Shown piece by piece: positions 6,967-14,257 of a stretch of DNA of 16,073 nt (position 1 is its first letter; each line of letters opens with the position of its first letter). The stretch comes from CAYYMD01 sp964472875. Lineage in GTDB: Bacteria; Planctomycetota; Phycisphaerae; SM23-33. Under the pieces are notes generated by a model. That model was not told where the DNA came from. It saw only the letters and a list, made by a program, of their open reading frames with translations, and did no database searches. The stretch is from NCBI GenBank assembly GCA_964472875.1, contig CAYYMD010000060.1, positions 1-16,073 of the forward strand, written 5' to 3'. The position numbers were made by a program, and so were the translations under genes.

Positions 6967-8430
6967 TCAATCAAACGGCTTGATGCGGATATTACGAAAC
7001 CAGACAGGTTTTTTATGGTCCTGGAACCCGATGTATCCCTTTCGCGGCATATCTCTATAGGCGTTCTTGAACTTGTTCTTCGAGCCGTCAGGATTTTGAT
7101 GCGGCTTTGTCCAGCGGTTCAGATCCATGTCTATGATTTGCTCGCCATTCAACTCCACCCGGACGATGTTATCCCGGCAGTTGATGATCATACGGTTCCA
7201 TTTTCCCGGCTCTTTTACGGCGTTTTTGCTCGGCGCCATGCAATCGTAAATGGCGCCGCAGTCGTGCTTTCCGAGATTTTTCTTGCGGGCCGAGTCCAGT
7301 ATCTGCACCTCGATGCCAGTGTTAAGCCAATGCTTCCGGCTCGCTGTGCGGATAAACACGCCGCTATTGGTCTTCTTTGCGAGTTTAAACTCCAGATCAA
7401 GCACGAAATTACCATACTTCTGCTTGCTCCACAGAAATCCGGCTTTCTTACGCCAAGCAATCACGCCGTCCTCCACGTGCCAGCCGCCCTTCTTGCAATC
7501 CCACTTGTCGAGACTCTTGCCGTCAAACAGACTTATCCATTGGCCTTTGCACTGCGAAGATTTCGTTTGTCCTGCAAGCTTTTCACATTGGGCGTGGAAA
7601 AATTTCACACATTTTGCGAGGTCTTCTTTGGTCCATTTCGCCTCGTACTCCATGGAGAACACGCCTTCGAAACCCTGGTGTTTGAGTTCGGTCAGCATCG
7701 CTTCTGCATTGCATGCGCCAGTACCCCAGGGTACGTCGTGCGCTCGGCGACCACGACGGTTGAGATCCTTGAAATGCAATGATATTATTCGGCCCTCGAG
7801 TTTCTTAAGCGCCTCCAGAGGATCCACGCCGGATCGCACCCAGTGCCCCGTGTCAGCGCATGCGCCTATGCGCTTGCTGAGTCCCTTGCAGGCATCCGAA
7901 ACCGTATCAGGATTCCAGTACCGCGACGGCTTAGGATGATTATGGATGGCTACGTTTATTTCGTACTCCCGGGCGAGTTTATCAATCATGGGAAGGTCTT
8001 TTTTTCTGGGTTCGGAGACGATGGTCTCGATTCCCATCTTTTTCGCCCATTCGAAAACTCGACGGCATTTTTTCTCATTGCCGGGCAGACCGGTAACGCC
8101 AAAATTCACCAGTTTCACACCACTGGATTTGAGCTTGTCCTTGATTTTGACCATCACCTCATCGGACATGCCGGGGCCCGTTTTTGCCTTGATGTCCTTG
8201 CTGACTCGCTGGCCGGGATACATCTCCACGTATTCCATTCCAACTTCCGAAATGATGTCGACCGCTTCAAAGAACGTCATCCTGTTAAACGTCCACGCCT
8301 GCGCGCCGAGCCGCCAGCCGAGTTTTTCTGCGGCCGCGGCTTTTTCGGATTTCGTATCACAGGCGCGAACGACAGGTACGAATACCAGCCCGCCTATCAG
8401 CATAACAACAGCGAAATATATCCTGCTCAT
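6967..8430 (-). CDS. Exported fusion: xylose-isomerase-like TIM barrel + DUF1080 domain
   Basis: A 487-residue two-domain sugar enzyme. Residues 1-23 form a Sec signal peptide; VRAC (21-24) could be a lipobox with C24 lipidated, though R at -2 is unusual. Residues 38-285 are a sugar-epimerase/xylose-isomerase-like TIM barrel with likely metal or substrate residues E140 (SEP), H163/H165 (IHNH), D193 and H196 (DTGH), H219 (LHFKD) and E261 (MEYE). Residues 297-486 are a DUF1080 (PF06439) jelly-roll domain with LFDGKSL, NSGVFIR, GIEVQILDS and GYIGFQDH. DUF1080 is associated with 3-keto-glycoside lyase or keto-glycal hydratase activity, and TIM-barrel proteins of this kind occur beside it; here both are in one chain. 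It follows the Tat oxidoreductase by 42 bp in an operon. GGAG lies 12 nt before the ATG. The substrate is unknown. Confidence 0.88.
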   Translation of the reverse strand: MSRIYFAVVMLIGGLVFVPVVRACDTKSEKAAAAEKLGWRLGAQAWTFNRMTFFEAVDIISEVGMEYVEMYPGQRVSKDIKAKTGPGMSDEVMVKIKDKLKSSGVKLVNFGVTGLPGNEKKCRRVFEWAKKMGIETIVSEPRKKDLPMIDKLAREYEINVAIHNHPKPSRYWNPDTVSDACKGLSKRIGACADTGHWVRSGVDPLEALKKLEGRIISLHFKDLNRRGRRAHDVPWGTGACNAEAMLTELKHQGFEGVFSMEYEAKWTKEDLAKCVKFFHAQCEKLAGQTKSSQCKGQWISLFDGKSLDKWDCKKGGWHVEDGVIAWRKKAGFLWSKQKYGNFVLDLEFKLAKKTNSGVFIRTASRKHWLNTGIEVQILDSARKKNLGKHDCGAIYDCMAPSKNAVKEPGKWNRMIINCRDNIVRVELNGEQIIDMDLNRWTKPHQNPDGSKNKFKNAYRDMPRKGYIGFQDHKKPVWFRNIRIKPFD

Positions 8431-8472
8431 GGTTAGATCAATCTCCGGTTCTTACGGTACACTACGACGATA

Positions 8473-9831
8473 CTACAACGCCCATCCTTTGCGGTAATCT
8501 CTTGTGATGTACTGGTTCAGTCCGGTCATGTTGGTGACTTTCATGTTTTTGCCGTCCCAAAGAACCTTTTTGCCAACCCCGGCGCGGAGGCAAAGATTGC
8601 CCATCTGAACGGTCTCCGTGAACGGGCCTGCATAGTCGAAGTTCGCACAAGTGTCCTTGCCGGCCTTGATGCTTTTATAAAAATGCGCAAAAGCATTTCC
8701 GCTGACTCGAGGAATGGTTTTTTCCGGCCGGTCGTACGATTTCAGAAGATCCGGTTCGATAATTTGCACGCCCCCTCCCGTGCCCCCTGTGTACATCGTA
8801 CCCTTGGTTCCAACGTAAATCGTGCCGTTGTCGCCTAAACGCCGCTCATACTTCTTCTCCAGTTCCTCAGCAAGCGGAGGACGCTTCTTGCCGTCCCACC
8901 AGTGGACTTTCACCGGCGGCAGTTTTATCTTCACACCGGCCGGCGACTTCCTTTCGGGGAACTCCCACATTATGTGAGAACTCTTGGGATACGTCAGGTC
9001 ATTAAGACCGTCCGCTTCCATCAGCGTCACGCTGGTTGGATATTTCAGATGCAGCGCCCAGAACGCACCGTCCATTATGTGGCAGGCCATGTCGCCCAGC
9101 GCCCCGCTGCCGTATTCCCACCAGCCGCGCCAATTGAACGGATGCAGACCGTCGTGGTACTTGACCATCGGCGCCGGGCCGAGCCACGCGTTCCAGTCCA
9201 GATTGTCAGGAACCGGCTTGGGCGGCGGGCACTTGTCAAAGCCCTGCGGCCAGATGGGACGGTTCGTCCACGAATGAGTTTCGAGAACCTCGCCTATGGC
9301 CCCATCCCATATCCACTCGCAAAGAATGCGGTAACCCTCGCCGCAGTGACCCTGGTTGCCCATCTGTGTGATGACCTTATGCTTGCGAGCGGCCTCGGTA
9401 AGAATCCTGGCCTCCGAAACCAACTGCGTAAGCGGTTTTTCACAATATACGTTCAAATCGTGTTCTATGGCGCGCATAGCCGCCGGTGCGTGGTTGTGGT
9501 CGGGCGTGGCTATCGACACAGCGTCCAGAGATTTGTGCATCTTGTCGAACATAACCCGGTAGTCCTGGAATTTTTTGGCGTTCTTATGACCACTGGGAAA
9601 TCGCCTGTTATCGGCATCCACAAGCGCCACGATATTCTGTCCACGAGCGCCTTTGACGTGGGACCCGCCCCGGCCGCCCGAACCTATAATCGCCACGTTC
9701 ACCTTGTCGCTTGGGGGATTCTTGCCCGGTCCACCCAGAACATGAGCCGGAACGATACTTATCGTGGCCGCCGCTGATACAGAGCCCTTTACGAATGAGC
9801 GTCTCGATATTTTCTTCACACTGTCTTTCAT
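8473..9831 (-). CDS. Tat-exported Gfo/Idh/MocA-family oxidoreductase
   Basis: A 452-residue NAD(P)-dependent sugar oxidoreductase predicted to act in the periplasm. The Tat signal is ISRRSFVKG (8-16) followed by an alanine-rich h-region to about 34. The Rossmann motif GSGGRG is at 50-55, EKP at 131-133 and the catalytic-type DMACH (D247, H251) lies in the C-terminal domain. Tat export is expected because proteins of this family can carry tightly bound cofactor and fold before export, as known for Zymomonas glucose-fructose oxidoreductase. AGGAG 6 nt before the ATG at 9831 is a strong ribosome site. It is the first gene of an operon with the TIM-barrel/DUF1080 fusion, so a role in oxidising or re-reducing the same sugar is likely. 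The substrate and position of oxidation are not shown. Confidence 0.92.
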   Translation of the reverse strand: MKDSVKKISRRSFVKGSVSAAATISIVPAHVLGGPGKNPPSDKVNVAIIGSGGRGGSHVKGARGQNIVALVDADNRRFPSGHKNAKKFQDYRVMFDKMHKSLDAVSIATPDHNHAPAAMRAIEHDLNVYCEKPLTQLVSEARILTEAARKHKVITQMGNQGHCGEGYRILCEWIWDGAIGEVLETHSWTNRPIWPQGFDKCPPPKPVPDNLDWNAWLGPAPMVKYHDGLHPFNWRGWWEYGSGALGDMACHIMDGAFWALHLKYPTSVTLMEADGLNDLTYPKSSHIMWEFPERKSPAGVKIKLPPVKVHWWDGKKRPPLAEELEKKYERRLGDNGTIYVGTKGTMYTGGTGGGVQIIEPDLLKSYDRPEKTIPRVSGNAFAHFYKSIKAGKDTCANFDYAGPFTETVQMGNLCLRAGVGKKVLWDGKNMKVTNMTGLNQYITRDYRKGWAL

Positions 9832-10046
9832 GTTAATCTCCTGTTAAACATTCACCATTGAGTACTCACTATTCTAAACCATACCAAATTACATTAGTAT
9901 CGAAAAATATGAATAGACAATCGCCGAATGCATCTCACGCCGTGTGCATAATTTTCTTGGACTGAGTAGAGGGAATCTTTATATTCAACTTTGTACAAAA
10001 GTGTTTTGACGGAATTTATTAGGTAAAGATTATAAAGGAGCTGAAC
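9832..10046. promoter_or_regulatory. Divergent control region of the two oxidoreductases
   Basis: This 215-bp gap carries both outward promoters. For the plus strand, TTGGAC (9957-9962), 17 nt and TATATT (9980-9985) is the best candidate; a second TTGAC at 10006 is too close to the start codon. For the minus strand no convincing pair was found. A perfect palindrome TGAGTACTCA lies at 9859-9868 in the leader of the minus-strand operon and may be an operator. Confidence 0.35.
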
Positions 10047-11237
10047 ATGGCCAAGAAAAAGAACATTAACGTAGCACTTATCGGACAGGGATTCATGGGT
10101 AGGACTCACTCCAACGCCTGGGGGCAGGTGAGCAGGTTTTTCAAGCCGCCCGTACCGCCGGTTATGTACGCAACCTTCGGACAGAAGGAAGAAAAGCCCA
10201 AAAAATTTGCGGAAAACTGGGGCTGGCAGAACGCCACGACCAACTGGAAAAAACTCGTTGCCTCCGGCGAGGTTGACCTGGTCGACATCGTGACGCCCAA
10301 CTACATGCACGCCAAGGTCGCCAAGGCAGCGATAGAGGCCGGCAAGAACGTCTCCTGCGAGAAGCCCATCGCCGGCACGCTAAAAGACGCCCGCGAGATG
10401 GCCCAGGCCACAAAACGCAAGCGAATCAAGACTTTCGTGTGGTTCAATTACCGCCGCTGCCCGGCCGTGGCGTATGCCCACCAACTGGTCAAGAAAGGTA
10501 AGATCGGCCAAATCCGCCGCATCCGCGCATCGTACCTGCAGGACTGGGCGGATGAATCGGTCCCGCTTATGTGGCGGTTCGACAAGAAACTCGCCGGCTC
10601 CGGTGCGCACGGCGACCTCAACGCCCACATAATTGATATGGCCCGTTTCGTCACCGGCGATGAATTCGCCGAGATATCAGGCGCCATAACCGAAACCTTC
10701 ATCAAGGAGCGCAAACTGATGACCGGCACGGCCGAAGGCGGCATCGCCGCCGGCGCGAAGTCCGGCAAGAAAAAAGGCAAAGTCACCGTCGATGACACGG
10801 TGCTGTTCCTGGCCAGGTTCAAGGGCGGGGCCGTGGCGAGTTTCGAGGCCGCGAGGCAGGCCACCGGCAACCAGAACCGCAACGGTTTTGAAATCAACGG
10901 AACCAAGGGCGCGATAAGGTTCGACTTCGAGCGGATGAACGAACTGGAATACTATGACGCCACCCGGCCGCGCGGCGTGCAGGGATGGACCAACATCATG
11001 TGCACGCATGCAGGCGATCATCCGTACATCGAAGCATGGTGGCCGGATGCCCACCTCATCGGTTACCAGAACACATTCGTCCACCAGGCGTATGACATAC
11101 TGCGGGTGCTTTCGGGCAGGAAGCCGACGGTCCCCATACCCGACTTCGACGACGCCTACCAGACCCAGCGCGTCCTCGAGGCGGCTCTGCTGTCGGCCCG
11201 CCGGAAAAAACCGGTCAAAATCTCGCAGGTCAAATAA
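10047..11237 (+). CDS. Cytoplasmic Gfo/Idh/MocA-family oxidoreductase
   Basis: A 396-residue NAD(P)-dependent sugar oxidoreductase without any signal peptide, hence cytoplasmic. Rossmann motif GQGFMG is at 13-18, CEKPI (EKP 105-107) is the conserved strand-turn, and HGDLNAH (D190, H194) is the DxxxH site. A lysine-rich insert (about 238-246) interrupts the C-terminal domain. Close relatives are usually annotated as inositol 2-dehydrogenase-like or 1,5-anhydro-D-fructose reductase-like; neither name is supported here beyond family level. AAGGAG 6 nt before the ATG gives a firm start. It is divergent from the exported oxidoreductase, 215 bp away, and may return a keto-sugar product to a normal sugar after uptake, but that is inference. 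Confidence 0.9.
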   Translation: MAKKKNINVALIGQGFMGRTHSNAWGQVSRFFKPPVPPVMYATFGQKEEKPKKFAENWGWQNATTNWKKLVASGEVDLVDIVTPNYMHAKVAKAAIEAGKNVSCEKPIAGTLKDAREMAQATKRKRIKTFVWFNYRRCPAVAYAHQLVKKGKIGQIRRIRASYLQDWADESVPLMWRFDKKLAGSGAHGDLNAHIIDMARFVTGDEFAEISGAITETFIKERKLMTGTAEGGIAAGAKSGKKKGKVTVDDTVLFLARFKGGAVASFEAARQATGNQNRNGFEINGTKGAIRFDFERMNELEYYDATRPRGVQGWTNIMCTHAGDHPYIEAWWPDAHLIGYQNTFVHQAYDILRVLSGRKPTVPIPDFDDAYQTQRVLEAALLSARRKKPVKISQVK

Positions 11238-11276
11238 CGACCTGCATAGCAGCACAGTGAAGTAACTTTGTAAAAA

Positions 11277-11310
11277 GTGCGGTGGTCTCGGTTCCCCGGG
11301 ACTGCCGCGC
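11277..11310 (+). terminator. Long hairpin after the cytoplasmic oxidoreductase
   Basis: Fifteen consecutive pairs (11277-11291 with 11296-11310, loop TTCC) form when the plus strand is read as RNA, four of them G-U. The G-U pairs would be mismatches on the other strand, so plus-strand RNA is the likely functional form. It lies 40 nt past the stop codon. The following bases, CTTATAT, are only weakly U-rich. Confidence 0.5.
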
Positions 11311-11360
11311 CTTATATGATCGGCGACATATACTACTTAGCAGCGTCACAACACCACTGC

Positions 11361-11486
11361 ACCGCTGTGAAATTATGTGAAACCCTTTCGTCCAATGGCC
11401 CGTCTAAATATGTAAGCACCACGGCGGTCGGGCCATATTAAACTTGCTTGTTTCGCCTTATATGACGGCCACGCACAACGAAAGGG
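11361..11486 (+). ncRNA. Candidate structured leader RNA (nested helices with possible pseudoknot)
   Basis: Helix 1 is CCCTTTCGT (11383-11391) with ACGAAAGGG (11478-11486), 9 perfect pairs. Inside it, helix 2 is ATGGCCCG (11395-11402) with CGGGCCAT (11429-11436), 8 perfect pairs. Helix 3 is ACCGCTGTG (11361-11369) with CACGGCGGT (11420-11428), 9 pairs with one G-U; it uses the loop of helix 2 and would be a pseudoknot stacking directly on it. The 3' arm of helix 1 contains the AAAGGG ribosome site of the frame starting at 11496, so folding would hide it. No known riboswitch class was recognised. Confidence 0.35.
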
Positions 11487-11495
11487 AGTGATGCT

Positions 11496-11687
11496 ATGAA
11501 TAAGCCAATATTGACCTCTTATGATAGGTTTGGACAGTTTGCTCAAGCACGAATTCCGTGAATAAAATCGGCTTCAGACATCGGGCTGTTGTCCTATCGC
11601 AAACACAACGATGCGCTCGCTCCGACGACCATGGCTGAAGGGCTCCTGGAAGACCACACAGAACAGTTCCGTCGCCACGGGATTTAA
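11496..11687 (+). pseudogene. Short reading frame interrupted by an in-frame TGA
   Basis: An ATG at 11496, with AAAGGGAG 8-10 nt upstream, opens a frame of 21 residues (starting MNKPILTSYDRFGQ) that ends at TGA 11559-11561. The same frame then continues for 41 more sense codons to TAA at 11685-11687, ending EGLLEDHTEQFRRHGI. The downstream half looks coding-like but matches no family I recognise. It could be a decayed gene, a true 21-residue leader peptide, or chance; a 41-codon open stretch is not rare. Selenocysteine reading is unsupported because no convincing SECIS hairpin follows. Confidence 0.2.
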
Positions 11688-11750
11688 GTATCGGTTCAGC
11701 ATAAATACGCGGATTTTGCCTTTCATAAGAAAAAGTATAAAAAACGGAAC

Positions 11751-11778
11751 TTGAGACCATGTTCAGTTGTTATATTAT
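11751..11778 (+). promoter_or_regulatory. Sigma-70-like promoter of the sulfatase gene
   Basis: TTGAGA (11751-11756), a 16-nt spacer and TATTAT (11773-11778); each hexamer matches 5 of 6 consensus bases. Transcription would begin near 11785, giving a leader of about 58 nt. This separates the sulfatase from the structured RNA region upstream. Confidence 0.55.
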
Positions 11779-11842
11779 TAAAAGAGCAACATTGATCGCC
11801 GGTCAATGAGGAACCGGGAAATACAGGTTTAAGGGAACAAAT

Positions 11843-13366
11843 ATGACCAAACTAACCAAGCGTGAATTTCTAAAGGCCACCGGCGCGGGCATAGCGGCAG
11901 TCGCTACTTCATCTCTGGGCTTCGGCAAAGAATACAGGCAAAAGAAACCCAATATCATATACGTCCTCGCCGACCAGCTTCGTTATCAATCCTGCGGCTA
12001 TGCCGACGACAAAAGGGCGCAAACTCCCAATCTGGATAAATTCGCCCGTTCGGGCATCAACTTCCGACAGGCAGTATCTTCAATGCCCGTCTGCTGCGCT
12101 TACCGCGCGTCGTTGTTTACCGGCAAGTACACAAGCAGCACCGGCATGGTAATTAACGAACTCAGAATGAACACCGGCCACACATGCCTGGCCCAATGCC
12201 TGACCCGCGCCGGATACGATACTGGCTATATCGGCAAATGGCACCTATACGCAAACGAACTTGGCAACCACTATGACCCGAAAAATTCGTTTGTCCCCCG
12301 TGGCCCCAACCGGCTGGGGTTCGACGGCTACTGGGCGGCGTACAATTTCCATCACAAATACTATGGCGCCTATTACCACACCGAATCGCCGAAGAAAATT
12401 TACTACGGCGAGGGTGTTTTCGAACCCGACGCCCAAACCGATATGGCGATTGATTATGTCAACAAGGCGAGTAAGCAGCAAAATCCGTTCTTCCTGGTTC
12501 TGTCTGTAGGTACGCCACACAACCCGTGGAGTCCCCAAAACGTGCCGCAAAAATTCCTGGATAAATTCAAAGATGTAAAATTCGAGATGGCCGAAAACTA
12601 TTCGGACAAACTCGACCCGTACGGCGATGCTTGGTCAAATATCAAAAAAAGCCCACAAAAGGTCTCCGAATGGATGAGATACTACTACGCGATGACCGCC
12701 AATCTCGACTGGAACGTCGGTCGCCTGCTCGAAGCAGTCGACAAGGCAGGAATAGCCGACGACACCATCATCGTGTTCACCTCCGACCACGGCGAGATGT
12801 TCGGCGCACATGGGCGCATGAAGAAGAATATTTTCTACGAAGAATCGGCCCGCGTCCCTTTCCTTATGCGGTGGCCGGGCAAAATCCCCGCCGGGCTAGT
12901 CTCCGACGCCTGCTTCAACTCCGTCGACATCATGCCTACCCTGCTTTCGCTGGCCGGAGTTGACATTCCCAAAGAGGTCGAAGGCACAGACCTTAGCCAC
13001 ATAGCCCTGGGCAAGAACGGACCGGAGCCCGAGTATGCTTTCCTGATGAATACCGGCGCATGCGCTTCGTGGGAAAACGGACACGAATGGCGGGCGCTAA
13101 GAAACAAGAAATACACTTACGCCGTATATCGCGGCTGGAAAGAGAAGGGCCTGCCCCGAAAAGAACTCCTGTTCGACAACGTCGCCGACCCCTATCAAAT
13201 GAATAATCTGATTGACAAAAATGAATACGCGGAACTGGCGGCGGATTTGCGACGAAAACTTAAAAAGAAAATGGACTCCCTTAATGATACGTTCCCCAAA
13301 TCAACCTGGTACAGGGACAACTGGATTGAAAACCGGATAATCAAGCGCACGGCCACACTGAGCTGA
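11843..13366 (+). CDS. Exported type I (formylglycine) sulfatase
   Basis: A 507-residue sulfatase of the S1/alkaline-phosphatase fold, removing sulfate from a carbohydrate or other ester. The active-site signature is C84-C-A-Y-R88, fitting C-x-[PA]-x-R, so C84 is the residue to be oxidised to formylglycine by a maturase not found here. Metal ligands are visible as D44-Q45 (LADQ) and D315-H316 (TSDHGEMFG), with GKWHL at 131-135 and H226 in TPHNPW. The N-terminus, TKREFLKATG plus a hydrophobic stretch (14-27), looks like a Tat signal with K in place of the first arginine, so export is likely. AAGGGAA lies 8 nt before the ATG. The C-terminal subdomain is complete. Its position after sugar-oxidoreductase genes suggests a sulfated glycan substrate. 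Confidence 0.93.
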   Translation: MTKLTKREFLKATGAGIAAVATSSLGFGKEYRQKKPNIIYVLADQLRYQSCGYADDKRAQTPNLDKFARSGINFRQAVSSMPVCCAYRASLFTGKYTSSTGMVINELRMNTGHTCLAQCLTRAGYDTGYIGKWHLYANELGNHYDPKNSFVPRGPNRLGFDGYWAAYNFHHKYYGAYYHTESPKKIYYGEGVFEPDAQTDMAIDYVNKASKQQNPFFLVLSVGTPHNPWSPQNVPQKFLDKFKDVKFEMAENYSDKLDPYGDAWSNIKKSPQKVSEWMRYYYAMTANLDWNVGRLLEAVDKAGIADDTIIVFTSDHGEMFGAHGRMKKNIFYEESARVPFLMRWPGKIPAGLVSDACFNSVDIMPTLLSLAGVDIPKEVEGTDLSHIALGKNGPEPEYAFLMNTGACASWENGHEWRALRNKKYTYAVYRGWKEKGLPRKELLFDNVADPYQMNNLIDKNEYAELAADLRRKLKKKMDSLNDTFPKSTWYRDNWIENRIIKRTATLS

Positions 13367-13448
13367 ATAGCAATACAAATGAAAATACGCGGGGGCAGGG
13401 ACAGCCGCCATGCCTGTTCTCCGTAATGAAAATTTTGCACCGTATCAC

Positions 13449-13492
13449 CCGCCGGCGGTGCATATGATGATTATGCCGCCGGCGGATTTTTT
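13449..13492 (+). terminator. Intrinsic terminator after the sulfatase, just before sufC
   Basis: The arms CCGCCGGCGG (13449-13458) and CCGCCGGCGG (13476-13485) pair perfectly for 10 bp, extended inward by CAT / ATG across a 2-nt bulge, and are followed by A and six Ts (13487-13492). It starts 83 nt after the sulfatase stop and ends only 15 nt before the sufC start codon, so it could also act as an attenuator of sufC. Confidence 0.75.
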
Positions 13493-13507
13493 GTTATAAA
13501 GGACGCC

Positions 13508-14257
13508 ATGGGAATGCTGGAAATCGAAAACCTGACACTGCGGGCCAACGGCACGGCCATCCTCGATGACCTGTCGCTGGACCTGTGGGCGGGCTACGTC
13601 CACGCCATCGTCGGCCCGAACGGCGCCGGCAAGAGCACCCTGGCGTTCACCATCATGGGCCTGGACGACTACCGCGACCACGAAGGCAAAATCACCTTCG
13701 ACGGCCGCGGCCTCGGCGACCTGGCCGTCGATGAGCGGGCGCGGCTGGGCATCACGCTGGCCTGGCAGGAGCCGGCGCGGTTCGAGGGCCTCACCGTCGG
13801 CAAGTTCATCCGCGCCGCCGCCCGGGACAACAGCGACGCCGCAGTGGCCGACTCGCTCGAGAAGGCCGGCCTGCCCCCGCAGCGGTATATGAACCGCCCC
13901 GCCGACAACACGCTCAGCGGCGGCGAGCGGAAAAAGGTCGAACTGGCCTCGATACTGGCGATGAGACCGCGGCTGGTCATCCTCGACGAGCCCGACAGCG
14001 GCATCGACGTCGAATCGCTCGCACGCATACGCGACGCCATCACCACGCTCAAAGACTCCGGCTCCACCGTCATGCTCATCACACACAGCGCGGAGGTGCT
14101 CGACTGGGCCGAGCACGCATTCCTGATGTGCTGCGGGCGGATCGTCGAGAAAGGCGAGGTCCGCAAAATCCGGCCGTACTTCCAGACCCGCTGCATCCCG
14201 TGCGATCACAAGAACCGCCCGGCCATGGACCCGGCCGCGAATCCGGAGGCCCAATAA
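13508..14257 (+). CDS. sufC: Fe-S cluster assembly ATPase SufC (SmsC-like)
   Basis: A 249-residue ABC-type ATPase that partners the scaffold encoded next to it in iron-sulfur cluster assembly in the cytoplasm. Walker A is GPNGAGKST (36-44), the Q-loop Q87 is in AWQEP, the signature LSGGE is at 136-140, Walker B LVILDEPDSGID at 156-167 and the H-loop is H193. The TLAWQEPARFEG and DSGID stretches are SufC hallmarks. A cysteine-bearing tail (C208-C209, then RCIPCDH with C229 and C232) extends past the usual fold. AAAGGA lies a few bases before the ATG. With only the scaffold gene following and no SufS, SufE or SufU, it fits the minimal two-gene system of archaea and anaerobic bacteria named SMS (SmsC/SmsB). 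Confidence 0.93.
   Translation: MGMLEIENLTLRANGTAILDDLSLDLWAGYVHAIVGPNGAGKSTLAFTIMGLDDYRDHEGKITFDGRGLGDLAVDERARLGITLAWQEPARFEGLTVGKFIRAAARDNSDAAVADSLEKAGLPPQRYMNRPADNTLSGGERKKVELASILAMRPRLVILDEPDSGIDVESLARIRDAITTLKDSGSTVMLITHSAEVLDWAEHAFLMCCGRIVEKGEVRKIRPYFQTRCIPCDHKNRPAMDPAANPEAQ

Larger units (their letters stand above)
11238..11842 (+). other. 605-bp gap with hairpin, structured RNA candidate and broken small frame
   Basis: No intact gene of normal size lies between the oxidoreductase and the sulfatase. From left to right it holds a terminator-like hairpin (11277-11310), a 12-bp direct repeat CGCCTTATATGA (11308-11319 and 11454-11465), a nested helix structure (11361-11486), a short reading frame with an internal TGA (11496-11687) and the sulfatase promoter (11751-11778). 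Confidence 0.6.

Noticed and set aside
11277..11370. Cobalamin riboswitch, suggested by an ACCACTG-like word and a CCCGGGACTG-like word
   Set aside because: The conserved boxes are incomplete and in the wrong arrangement, and the second word is fully explained by the 15-bp hairpin at 11277-11310.
11559..11561. TGA read as selenocysteine
   Set aside because: No convincing SECIS-like hairpin follows, and the flanking residues match no selenoprotein family known to me.
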